DNA of 64,000 nucleotides. Source: Acidobacteria bacterium 28-9 (GTDB lineage Bacteria > Acidobacteriota > Blastocatellia > Pyrinomonadales > Pyrinomonadaceae). Positions 18,105 through 25,768 of the stretch are shown one piece after another. The stretch's first letter is position 1. Every line of letters starts with the position of its first letter. The translations under genes and the position numbers were made by a program. Location of the stretch: the NCBI GenBank assembly GCA_002050355.1, contig MWYY01000059.1:1-64000 (forward strand). The letters run 5' to 3'. Under the pieces are notes generated by a model, which saw only the letters and a list, made by a program, of their open reading frames with translations, searched no databases and was not told the DNA's origin.

Positions 18105-18890
18105 TTAAGATTTTTCTCCGACTACGAGAGTCGCTTTGATTGAAAAGCGAAACGTGAGCGTCCCGTCGTCGGCATCTATGGTTTGAGCGAGTTTTTGGCA
18201 AACTCGCTCTTTTTCTCTTTCGTCCAAAAATTCGAGCCAGACTGGAAGCAGAAAACTCTCGACGAGCGGCGAATTGATAAATCCCGTTCCGTTTTCAAAT
18301 TCGAAAAATTCTGTTTTCGTAACCGTTTCGAAGGTGGTCAAACCAAAACTTGTCGCCAATTCTTCAACTTTTGATACGGTCGGAATATCGGTTATAAGAC
18401 CTTCGATTTCCGCACTGTTGTCGAGCATATTCAAACCGAAAAAAGTTTCCCACAAAAACGAAAAAATCTCGCCAAAACTGCCTGTCGTCGGTAGAAAAAA
18501 TGCAACTTGATTGCTGGATAAATTGATAACTTGTTCTAAAAAATCGGGTAGATTTTTCGATTGAATCAAACTTGCGTCCGCTAAAACGGCGTCGAAAGTT
18601 TCGTGCGGCAAATCACTGGAAAAATCGATATTTGCATCGACGATGCCGGCTTTGGCTTGAGCGATTGCGTTGAGTTCCGTGTCCGCGCCGTAAGTTCTAA
18701 ATTGCGCGTCTTTATTTAATTTCCGGCGCAGCTCGATTGCGTGATTACCAGTTCCGGCGTTAACATAAAGTATCTTTTTCTTGGAAGCGAACTTGAAATT
18801 TTCATCTAAAATGCCTGTAAAACGCTCGGTCCAGACTGGCGCAACATAAAGGTCATGCAAAAAGGCGAGTTCTTTTTGTGTCTTACTCAT
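18105..18890 (-). CDS. Class I SAM-dependent methyltransferase-like protein
   Basis: About 261 residues. The N-terminal Rossmann motif is seen as ILYVNAGTGNHAIELR (SAM-binding glycine loop), followed by an acidic strand end (TYGADTE) and a later FDAVLADAS. Substrate unknown. The open frame extends upstream to 18983, but that part is encoded by a GTAAATC heptamer array and is not protein-like; ATG 18890 (MSKTQKELAF) is the better start. The glycine motif is slightly degenerate (NAGTG), which is within family variation. It is divergent from the SDR gene, with the repeat array between them. Confidence 0.75.
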   Translation of the reverse strand: MSKTQKELAFLHDLYVAPVWTERFTGILDENFKFASKKKILYVNAGTGNHAIELRRKLNKDAQFRTYGADTELNAIAQAKAGIVDANIDFSSDLPHETFDAVLADASLIQSKNLPDFLEQVINLSSNQVAFFLPTTGSFGEIFSFLWETFFGLNMLDNSAEIEGLITDIPTVSKVEELATSFGLTTFETVTKTEFFEFENGTGFINSPLVESFLLPVWLEFLDEREKERVCQKLAQTIDADDGTLTFRFSIKATLVVGEKS

Positions 18891-18910
18891 AACTATATTT
18901 AACCGCATAT

Positions 18911-18995
18911 TTTGCGAATCGTAAATTGCGGACAGTAAATCGTAAACAGTCGTTTGTAAATCGTATTTTGTTTTTATTAACAATTAACAATTTAC
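18911..18995. repeat. Degenerate heptamer array GTAAATC/TAACAAT
   Basis: Units GTAAATC, GTAAATT, GTAAATC, GTAAACA, GTAAATC recur with a 7-nt period, followed by ATTAACA ATTAACA. The array fills the divergent promoter region between the methyltransferase and the SDR gene and generates false upstream extensions of both frames. Confidence 0.6.
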
Positions 18996-19015
18996 TTTCT
19001 ACAAAAATAAAAATT

Positions 19016-19789
19016 GTGGCGAAAACTATCAGAGAATTGTTTGATTTATCCGGCAAAACGGCAATCGTTACGGGCGGCTCGCGCGGGCTTGGGCGTGAAA
19101 TGGCGGAAGGTCTTGCAGAAGCGGGCGCAAATTTGATGTTGTGCGCGCGCCGCGCCGAATGGCTCGATGAAACTTTAGAGGAATTTAGAAAAAAAGGTTT
19201 TCGCGCGGAAGGAAAAATCTGCGATGTTTCCAAAATCGAAGATGTTCAGACGGTTGTTGACGAAACCGTCAAAACATTCGGCAAAATTGATGTTTTAATC
19301 AATAACGCCGGAATTTCCTGGGGCGCGATGCCGGAAGCGATGCCGCACGAAAAATGGCAAAAAGTTTTGGACGTAAATCTGACGGGCTGTTTTCTTTTCG
19401 CGCAAGCGGTCGGGCGCGAAATGCTCAAACGCGAAAGCGGTTCGATTATAAATATCGCTTCGATTGCCGGTTTGACTTCTAGCGCAAACGGACCCTTTTA
19501 TGCCGGTTACGCGGCGAGTAAAGCCGGTTTAATCGGTTTGACCAGAGAACTTGCGGCAAGTTGGGGACGTAAGGGAATTCGCGTCAACGCGATTGCGCCC
19601 GGATTTTTCCATTCACGACTTGCCGATGCGGTGATTGATAGTTACGAACCTTCAATTCAGGAAACGAACCCGATCCCGCGAATCGGACGCGAAGGTGAGC
19701 TAAAAGGCGCAGCGGTTTTTCTGTCTTCGGACGCTTCGAGTTATATTACCGGACAGACGATTGTCGTTGACGGCGGAATGACAATTTGA
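19016..19789 (+). CDS. Short-chain dehydrogenase/reductase (gluconate 5-dehydrogenase-like)
   Basis: About 257 residues with the classical SDR features: NAD(P)-binding TGGSRGLG near the N-terminus, NNAG, the catalytic Ser in NIASIAGL, and YAASK. The C-terminal TGQTIVVDGG is typical. The N-terminal pattern KTIRELFDLSGKTAIVTGG is close to gluconate 5-dehydrogenase or 2-deoxy-D-gluconate dehydrogenase types, but SDR substrate cannot be fixed from sequence. The start GTG 19016 is chosen because the upstream extension to 18926 is the translated repeat array. The acyl-CoA ligase gene follows by 64 bp. Confidence 0.85.
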   Translation: MAKTIRELFDLSGKTAIVTGGSRGLGREMAEGLAEAGANLMLCARRAEWLDETLEEFRKKGFRAEGKICDVSKIEDVQTVVDETVKTFGKIDVLINNAGISWGAMPEAMPHEKWQKVLDVNLTGCFLFAQAVGREMLKRESGSIINIASIAGLTSSANGPFYAGYAASKAGLIGLTRELAASWGRKGIRVNAIAPGFFHSRLADAVIDSYEPSIQETNPIPRIGREGELKGAAVFLSSDASSYITGQTIVVDGGMTI

Positions 19790-19805
19790 TTTTAGATTTT
19801 AGATT
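19788..19805. repeat. Heptamer repeat GATTTTA over the SDR stop
   Basis: Two and a half units of GATTTTA. The first base of the array is shared with the TGA stop of the SDR gene. Confidence 0.5.
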
Positions 19806-19853
19806 GCAAGATACGCATGTTAATCCGCTGAATTTGTGATTATAAATAAAATA

Positions 19854-21437
19854 ATGGAATACGGTGCAACCACGTTAAATCTGGCTTCGATTATAGAGCA
19901 TCACGCGCAGCTTGCGCCGCAAAAGGAAGCGATTGTCTGGAGCGATGTGCGCCTTAGTTACGGCAAATTAAACGCGCTTTCAAATCGAGTGGCAAATGCT
20001 CTAAACGATATGAAAATCGGTTACGGCGATAAAGTCGCCCTGGTTTGTCCGAATCTTCCCGTCTTTCCGATTGTTTATTACGCGGTTATGAAAACGGGCG
20101 CGGCAGTCGTGCCACTGAATATTTTATTCAAACCGCGTGAGTTTGCTTATCATTTGAAAGATTCGGATGCAAAAGCAGTTTTTGTTTTTGAAGGTACGAA
20201 CGATTTGCCCCTTGCTCAAACCGTTAAAGAAGCATTCGACACGGTTGAAACCTGCGAGCATTTTGTCGTGTTGACGATTGATGAAAACGCGATTTCACCG
20301 ATTGAAAACACAAAAACTCTAAAAGAAATTACAAAAAATCAGCGGGAAACTTTTGAGACTTTCCCGACCAAACCGCAGGACACTTGCGCGATTCTTTATA
20401 CATCCGGCACGACCGGACAACCGAAAGGCGCTGAGCTAACGCATTTGAATTTGATGACGAATGTAACCACGACCTTCGCCAATCATCTTCCGGTTTTGGA
20501 TTTTACGGACGGCAAACAGAAAACCGTTTTGATAACTTTGCCGCTTTTTCACACGACCGGGCAAACCGTGCAAATGAACACGAATTTGTATGCCGGAAAT
20601 CGCTGTGTTTTGTTGCCGCGTTTTGAACCGAAAGCGACGCTCGAAGCGATGAAAATCGAGCGCGTCAATTTTTGGGTCGGCGTGCCGACAATGTATTGGG
20701 CGATTTTGAAATTTATTGAAGAAAACGGTTACGACGTTTCAAAAGTCGTCGAACATTTGAAAGTCCCGACTTCGGGCGGTGCGCCGATGCCCATTGAAGT
20801 GATGAAAGATTTCGAGCGCGTTTTCGGAATCCGCGTGCTGGAAGGCTACGGGCTTTCGGAAACTTCGCCGCTTGCCTGTTTCAATCATTTTGAAAAGCCT
20901 TCCAAACCGGGAACTGTCGGGCAAGCGATATTTGGCGTTGAAGTAAAATGCTTTGACGAAAACGACCGTGAAGTAAAATGCGGCGAACGCGGCGAAGTCG
21001 TCATTCGCGGCTCGAACGTGATGAAAGGTTATTACAAGCGACCGGAAGCGACTGCCGAAGCGTTCAAAAACGGCTGGTTTCACACGGGCGACATCGGAAT
21101 TATAGACGCGGAAGGTTATCTTTCAATTGTTGATCGCAAAAAAGATATGATTTTGCGCGGTGGTTACAACATCTATCCGCGTGAGCTTGAAGAAATTATA
21201 ATGACGCACGAAGCTGTGTCTCTCTGCGCCGTTGTCAGTGTCGCGGACGAGCGTTTAGGCGAAGAAGTAAAAGCATTTGTTGTTTTGAAACAAGGTTTTG
21301 ATTTAGCTGAAAATGAAATGATTGATTGGTGCAAACAGCAATTTGCACGGAATAAATATCCACGCTACGTGGAGTTTCGGCAAGATTTACCGATTAGCGC
21401 AACGGGGAAAATTTTGAAAAGGGAACTGAGAAAATAA
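19854..21437 (+). CDS. Long-chain fatty-acid/acyl-CoA ligase (AMP-binding)
   Basis: About 527 residues of the ANL superfamily. It activates a carboxylic acid with ATP and transfers it to coenzyme A. The P-loop-like motif YTSGTTGQPKG, the adenine-binding GYGLSETSP, the GDIG hinge region (WFHTGDIG) and the C-terminal catalytic Lys in SATGKILKREL are all present, so the enzyme looks complete and active. The GGYNIYPRELEE segment is typical of fatty acyl-CoA synthetases. I prefer ATG 19854 over GTG 19836. It precedes moaD by 35 bp, which is filled by a heptamer array. Chain-length preference unknown. Confidence 0.9.
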   Translation: MEYGATTLNLASIIEHHAQLAPQKEAIVWSDVRLSYGKLNALSNRVANALNDMKIGYGDKVALVCPNLPVFPIVYYAVMKTGAAVVPLNILFKPREFAYHLKDSDAKAVFVFEGTNDLPLAQTVKEAFDTVETCEHFVVLTIDENAISPIENTKTLKEITKNQRETFETFPTKPQDTCAILYTSGTTGQPKGAELTHLNLMTNVTTTFANHLPVLDFTDGKQKTVLITLPLFHTTGQTVQMNTNLYAGNRCVLLPRFEPKATLEAMKIERVNFWVGVPTMYWAILKFIEENGYDVSKVVEHLKVPTSGGAPMPIEVMKDFERVFGIRVLEGYGLSETSPLACFNHFEKPSKPGTVGQAIFGVEVKCFDENDREVKCGERGEVVIRGSNVMKGYYKRPEATAEAFKNGWFHTGDIGIIDAEGYLSIVDRKKDMILRGGYNIYPRELEEIIMTHEAVSLCAVVSVADERLGEEVKAFVVLKQGFDLAENEMIDWCKQQFARNKYPRYVEFRQDLPISATGKILKRELRK

Positions 21438-21482
21438 TAAATGGTGAATGATAAATAAATGGTGAATGATAAATGATAAATG
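21438..21482. repeat. Heptamer array (ATGATAA/ATGGTGA) containing the moaD start
   Basis: Six 7-nt units of the type TAAATGG, TGAATGA, ATGATAA run from the stop of the ligase gene into moaD. The moaD start codon at 21473 is itself part of an ATGATAA unit, so there is no separate ribosome binding site. Confidence 0.65.
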
Positions 21483-21715
21483 TATCTGTTTTGTTTTTCG
21501 GCGCAACGGCGGAAGCGGTCGGCGAAAGGCAAATGGAAATCGACTTGCAGCAGCCGACAAATGCGCGCGAAGCCTTTACCGAAATTGTTGAAACCTTTCC
21601 GCAATTGAAAAGTCATTCGCTGTTGTATGCCGTCAATCAAGAATATGCAGGCGGCGACGAAGCAATAAACGACGGCGACGAACTGGCGATTTTTACGGCT
21701 GTCTCCGGCGGGTGA
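21473..21715 (+). CDS. moaD: Molybdopterin synthase sulfur carrier subunit
   Basis: An 80-residue beta-grasp protein ending in the diagnostic Gly-Gly (TAVSGG). The C-terminal Gly is thiocarboxylated and donates sulfur to precursor Z in molybdopterin synthesis, in complex with MoaE, encoded 70 bp downstream. The first residues INVSVLFFGATAEAVG fit the family. Start ATG 21473 lies inside a heptamer repeat; a second ATG at 21480 is out of frame. Other moa genes are not in the window. Confidence 0.93.
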   Translation: MINVSVLFFGATAEAVGERQMEIDLQQPTNAREAFTEIVETFPQLKSHSLLYAVNQEYAGGDEAINDGDELAIFTAVSGG

Positions 21716-21716
21716 T

Positions 21717-21787
21717 TCATTTATCATTTAACATTTAACATTTACCAAAGCGTTGAGTGATAAATGATAAATGATAAATGATAAATG
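21717..21787. repeat. Palindromic heptamer element covering the moaE start
   Basis: A left arm (21717-21746, units of CATTTAT/CATTTAA) is complementary over about 29 nt, with two mismatches, to a right arm (about 21759-21787, units of ATAAATG). The loop is short and GC-richer. The right arm ends with the moaE start codon, so the start would be buried in a stem in the mRNA. Confidence 0.7.
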
Positions 21788-22237
21788 AAAACATCTTTTT
21801 TTGAACTTACAACTGAATCGCTCAATGTCGGCGCAATTGCGCGGCGCGTTGTTCCAGCCGGTTGCGGTGCAACCGTAACTTTGGATGGTTACGTTCGTCA
21901 ATTTACAAAAGGCAGAGAAACGCTTTATCTGGTTTATGAAGCGTATGAGCCAATGGCTCTGCGCGAGATGGAAAAGTTGATCGAGCAGGCGCACGTGCAA
22001 TTTGAAATCTCAAATGTCGGTATAGTCCATCGTCTCGGAAAACTCAAAATTGGCGAAACCAGCATTGTCATTTCCGTCTCCGCGCCGCATCGCCGTGCCG
22101 CTTTTGAGACGTGCGAGTGGTTAATCAAAGAACTCAAACGCACCGTACCAATCTGGAAAAAAGAATTTTATGCTGACGGAGAAGTTTGGGTCGAAGGTGA
22201 TGCGAGCCGAGACAGCCAAATTACTTTCAACGATTGA
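21785..22237 (+). CDS. moaE: Molybdopterin synthase catalytic subunit
   Basis: A 150-residue MoaE. It binds two MoaD tails and converts precursor Z to molybdopterin. The family signature GATVTLDGYVRQFTKGRE, the VYEAYEPMA segment, IVHRLGKLKIGE, and the catalytic Lys in PIWKKEFY are all present. It follows moaD, and the two must act together. The ATG is the last unit of a heptamer hairpin; no Shine-Dalgarno sequence is visible, which could make translation depend on coupling or on melting of the hairpin. Confidence 0.93.
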   Translation: MKTSFFELTTESLNVGAIARRVVPAGCGATVTLDGYVRQFTKGRETLYLVYEAYEPMALREMEKLIEQAHVQFEISNVGIVHRLGKLKIGETSIVISVSAPHRRAAFETCEWLIKELKRTVPIWKKEFYADGEVWVEGDASRDSQITFND

Positions 22238-22266
22238 TTTAGCGCAGCTTGTAAATTTATAAAAAT

Positions 22267-22827
22267 CTAATCTTTTCTAAAACGCTCTATAAAATCGGGC
22301 GAATTTTGTCGCAGCGCAATCCAGTTTTCAAAAATTTCCGGGCTTTGCAGCCAAATTGTGAACCATTCGGCGATTTCCTGTTTTTCGGCACGTTTCTCGG
22401 GCGCGACTTTTTCGTTTTTGGCAATCATCTGCGCGCGTCGTTTGCCTTTTATCGCCGTGTCGCGCACGATTCGCAAGCCTTCGCGGTCTTTTCCCCGCAC
22501 GAATTTTTTGCGCAGATTTTCCAGTTGCTGGAGCGAAGCGAGAGTTTGTTTGAAGTCGGAAAATTTCAGGATATTGCGAAACATCGCGTCGTATGGCGAT
22601 TCCTGTCGGCGTTGAACATCGAGTTCGAGAATTTCAGCGTGGCGCAAATCCGCGCCTTCGTCCGCCAACATTCTGGCAAATTTCATTGGCAGCTCGACGG
22701 CGCTTGCGCCGAACCGCTCACGCACGACTTCTTCAATCGCCGCGATTTCGCGCGCACCGACCGATTCACAGTCGAGTTTTTCCCAAACTTCTATAATTAA
22801 ATCGATTTTTGTACGCGAATCCCACAT
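22267..22827 (-). CDS. Conserved-looking protein of unknown function
   Basis: A 186-residue soluble, helix-rich, charged protein. No known motif; the N-terminal part (about 1-75) includes WEKLDCESVGAREIAAIEEVV and looks like a compact helical domain, and residues 120-150 contain a Lys/Arg-rich helix (AIKGKRRAQMIAKNEK) that could bind nucleic acid. Codon use matches the neighbours, which supports a real gene. It lies convergent to moaE, upstream of rfaE2 in transcription order reversed, with a 113-bp gap. I cannot name a function. Confidence 0.6.
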   Translation of the reverse strand: MWDSRTKIDLIIEVWEKLDCESVGAREIAAIEEVVRERFGASAVELPMKFARMLADEGADLRHAEILELDVQRRQESPYDAMFRNILKFSDFKQTLASLQQLENLRKKFVRGKDREGLRIVRDTAIKGKRRAQMIAKNEKVAPEKRAEKQEIAEWFTIWLQSPEIFENWIALRQNSPDFIERFRKD

Positions 22828-22940
22828 ATAAAAGTTTCCAGATAGTTGCCGGAAGTTTTCAAGTATTTATTGTTAAATCCGAAATTTGAATATTACTTCA
22901 ATTTTTTGTAATCCTGAAAACTTGGCACAACTATTTGAAA

Positions 22941-23444
22941 CTATCTGCTAACTTTACTTATTAAATCGGTTGACGAATGGTCTTTCGGGTCGCCGACAAT
23001 TGCTACCGTTCCGCCGTAAGCTCGTACGATTTCTCTTTCTGGAACAGTTTCGGTTGTATAATCAGTGCCTTTAGCGTGAACATCAGGACGTACAGCGCGA
23101 ATTAATTCTTCGACCGTCGGCTCGTCGAAAATAGTAATAAAATCTACAAAACGAAGCGCCGCAACTATTTCAGCGCGCTCTTGTTCGGGCATAAACGGGC
23201 GGTTTTCACCTTTTAATTTTTTTACTTGCCTGTCAGAATTCAGCGCGACAATCAAACAATCTCCCAATTGTTTTGCCCCGGCTAGATAACGAATGTGTCC
23301 GACGTGAAAAAGGTCGAAACAGCCGTTTGCAAGAACAATTTTTTTATTGTTGCGCCGTTCGATTGCCACTCGTGCCAAAAGCCGATTTCTGTCTAAAACC
23401 GGCGCGAAATAGTCGGAAGAATTTATAGACTTGGAGAAATTCAT
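22941..23444 (-). CDS. rfaE2: D-glycero-beta-D-manno-heptose 1-phosphate adenylyltransferase
   Basis: A 167-residue nucleotidyltransferase of the cytidylyltransferase fold, equal to the C-terminal domain of E. coli HldE. It makes ADP-heptose for the lipopolysaccharide inner core. The N-terminal nucleotide motif [17 protein letters not shown] (with HVGH), [13 protein letters not shown], and the C-terminal STTD-type motif (HSSTDLI) are present. The partner kinase rfaE1 lies 5 bp upstream in the same operon. Here the two activities are separate genes rather than one fused protein, as in several non-enterobacterial lineages. Confidence 0.92.
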   Translation of the reverse strand: MNFSKSINSSDYFAPVLDRNRLLARVAIERRNNKKIVLANGCFDLFHVGHIRYLAGAKQLGDCLIVALNSDRQVKKLKGENRPFMPEQERAEIVAALRFVDFITIFDEPTVEELIRAVRPDVHAKGTDYTTETVPEREIVRAYGGTVAIVGDPKDHSSTDLISKVSR

Positions 23445-23449
23445 AGCGT

Positions 23450-24460
23450 TTACAACGTAGTTTGCGTTTTATGTTCCCCCTTTTCGACTTTTGCCAGGGA
23501 CGCCAGCAATTCTGCCGCCGCGACCGAAGCCGTTCCTTTTTTCATTACGACAATTCCGCCGGCGTGATTTGCCAGGTTAGCTGCTTGGGCGAAATTTAAA
23601 CCCGACGCCAAACCAAGAGCGTAAGCTGCGATAACAGTATCTCCCGCGCCGGTTACGTCAAGCGGTTCTTTTGCGCCGACAGCTTCGAGTTGCAGCGGAG
23701 CTTTATTTTTTTCAATTAACAACATTCCTTTATTTCCGCGCGTCACCAGCAAGGCTTCAAAACTGAGATTTCGACACAATTCGGCGCAATCGGTTTCGGT
23801 AAAATTTGCGCCCAAAATTTGCTCGACTTCTTCCTGATTCGGCGTCGCAGTTGTTGAGCCTTGGAAATTTTGCAAGTTAAAACGTGAATCTGCGAGCATC
23901 GGAATGTTTTTCTCTGCGGCAAGTTTGTTAGCTAAGTTCACTATAAAACGATTTGCCACGCCGTAATTATAATCGGAAACGATAAGCGCATCGGCATTTT
24001 CAACGGCTGAAACGAGATTTTTCTTCAGTGTGTCCTGGAATTCCGTGCCGATTGTCGTTTGATTTTCATAATCAATTCTGATTACCTGTTGACGCGGCGC
24101 GTAGTGTTGACCGGCGAGAACGCGGACTTTTGTCGTTGTTTGGAAATCCTCTGATGTGATAACGAATTCGCAATTTACTTTTGAATCATAAAGTTTTTCG
24201 AGCAAAACTGCGCCGTTTGAGTCTGCTCCGACGATCCCGACTAAAAGCACTTGTCCACCTAATGCAGCTACATTGACCGCCGCGTTTGCCGCGCCGCCCG
24301 GCAAAGTTTCGGTTTCGTCGTGGCGCAAAATAAAAACAGGAGCTTCGCGCGAAACGCGGGCAATAGTGCCTTGTAAAAACTGGTCGGCAACCAAATCGCC
24401 GATGACGACAATTTTTTTTTGCGGGAATTTTTCTCGGATTGTGCCGGAAACGTTCAACAT
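23450..24460 (-). CDS. rfaE1: D-glycero-beta-D-manno-heptose-7-phosphate kinase
   Basis: A 336-residue PfkB-family carbohydrate kinase, equal to the N-terminal domain of HldE. It phosphorylates heptose 7-phosphate at C1. Typical features are [15 protein letters not shown] at the N-terminus, [16 protein letters not shown], and the ATP/anion-hole motif [17 protein letters not shown] with the catalytic Asp. The adjacent rfaE2 completes the next step but one; gmhB (48101) supplies the phosphatase step between them. gmhA and hldD are not in the window. Confidence 0.92.
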   Translation of the reverse strand: MLNVSGTIREKFPQKKIVVIGDLVADQFLQGTIARVSREAPVFILRHDETETLPGGAANAAVNVAALGGQVLLVGIVGADSNGAVLLEKLYDSKVNCEFVITSEDFQTTTKVRVLAGQHYAPRQQVIRIDYENQTTIGTEFQDTLKKNLVSAVENADALIVSDYNYGVANRFIVNLANKLAAEKNIPMLADSRFNLQNFQGSTTATPNQEEVEQILGANFTETDCAELCRNLSFEALLVTRGNKGMLLIEKNKAPLQLEAVGAKEPLDVTGAGDTVIAAYALGLASGLNFAQAANLANHAGGIVVMKKGTASVAAAELLASLAKVEKGEHKTQTTL

Positions 24461-24495
24461 CGAAATACTTACAAATTACTATAAAATAAACGGAT

Positions 24496-24534
24496 AAACA
24501 AAAAGGTTGAAGACTGCTGATGAGCCTTCAACCT
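24496..24534 (-). terminator. Rho-independent terminator (minus strand)
   Basis: A 9-bp stem (AGGTTGAAG at 24504-24512 with CTTCAACCT at 24526-24534). On the minus strand it is followed by TTTTTGTTT, so it ends the VCBS protein gene that stops at 24561. Confidence 0.75.
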
Positions 24535-24560
24535 CTCTCTTGACCGTTTGCCTGTAAAAA

Positions 24561-25535
24561 TTAGTGTGTGTCGTAGCTGGCAACAGGCAAATCATTGGAC
24601 GAACCCCATGGAACTACGCCGAGCGAACGGTTGCTGGTTCTTATGTAGTAAAAAACTCCGTTAGAGCCGTCGCCGAAATCGCGCCACACGGCAACGTCTG
24701 TTTTACCGTCTCCGTCATAGTCGTTTTGTGCGGTGTAATCCGTGCCGCTAACTCCGAAAGACTCGGCAAGCAAGTTATTGTCGGAACTCTTCAAAACATA
24801 CCAGACGAGATTACTGGTACGCGTCGCACCCTCACGAACAACCGCGTAATCGGTTTTACCGTCGCCATCGTAATCACCCGGAACGATTGCATCGTTTCCC
24901 AGTCCGAACGGCACGCTAGTAAAACCATCTCGGCTGCGTAGGACAAAAAACGTTGCCTGACCGTTTCCATCCGCTCCAGAGCCGCGATATACGGCAAAGT
25001 CGAATTTGCCGTCGCCGTCATAATCACCAGGCGCGACGAAATCGCCTGAATTTCCAAATTCAGCGGAAAAAAAGCCTCTCGTGCTTCCCAAAACATACCA
25101 GGTGATTTTACCGTTGCTGCGGCGGGCAACGGCTTGGTCTGTTCTGCCGTCGCCGTCGTAATCTCTGGCAACCGTGTCGTCGCCGGATGCGCCGAATTGA
25201 ACGGCTGAAAAAGCTCCGTTCGAGCTGTTTAAGCGATACCAGGCGCCGTTTGGATCGCGGAAAACCGAAATATCCGATTTGCCGTCGCCGTCATAATCCC
25301 CCGGTGTCAGAATATCCTCTGTAGAATTGCCGAATGGCACAAACGTAACACCGCCCGCGCTGTTGAGTATATACCAAGTGTTGTTTGACGGACGGAAGAC
25401 CGAATAATCGGCTTTGCCGTCTTTATCGTAATCTAATGCAGTACGCAGGCTGACTTGAGCGGAAGCCGAAACAACTAAAAGCAAAAAACAGGCAAAAAAC
25501 GCGCTGATTTTGCCACTTAAAGTTAGATTATTCAT
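24561..25535 (-). CDS. Secreted VCBS/FG-GAP repeat protein
   Basis: A 324-residue protein with a signal peptide (residues about 8-26, ending SASAQ) and then nothing but VCBS/FG-GAP-like repeats. Six calcium-binding DxDxDGxxD cores are visible (for example DYDGDGKSD, DYDGDGRTD, DYDGDGKFD), spaced about 50 residues, each with a W-Y-L strand (NTWYILNS). The repeats should form a beta-propeller at the cell surface or outside, binding calcium and perhaps other proteins or glycans. The neighbouring subtilase at 25769 ends with the same type of propeller, so the two share ancestry. No enzymatic domain. Confidence 0.85.
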   Translation of the reverse strand: MNNLTLSGKISAFFACFLLLVVSASAQVSLRTALDYDKDGKADYSVFRPSNNTWYILNSAGGVTFVPFGNSTEDILTPGDYDGDGKSDISVFRDPNGAWYRLNSSNGAFSAVQFGASGDDTVARDYDGDGRTDQAVARRSNGKITWYVLGSTRGFFSAEFGNSGDFVAPGDYDGDGKFDFAVYRGSGADGNGQATFFVLRSRDGFTSVPFGLGNDAIVPGDYDGDGKTDYAVVREGATRTSNLVWYVLKSSDNNLLAESFGVSGTDYTAQNDYDGDGKTDVAVWRDFGDGSNGVFYYIRTSNRSLGVVPWGSSNDLPVASYDTH

Positions 25536-25768
25536 TTAGAGTTTGTCCTTATTCTTTATAAAAATTTTGGTAAAAAGTTTCATGAACGCAAAGTATACGC
25601 TGAATAGCTAAGTATATAAAATATACTACTTACAAACGATTGAATGCAAGACAATGAGCGTTTACTTGATTTTCAAAACAAAACTGATGTTGTTTTTCTT
25701 TTAATTTGCAAAACGTTTGACGCAAAAATTCGGATAATAGTTTGTCAGTTTTTAAATTTTTCGGCTGT

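Noticed and set aside
18891..19015. Upstream extensions of the methyltransferase and SDR frames
   Set aside because: Both are translations of the GTAAATC heptamer array and show no family similarity.
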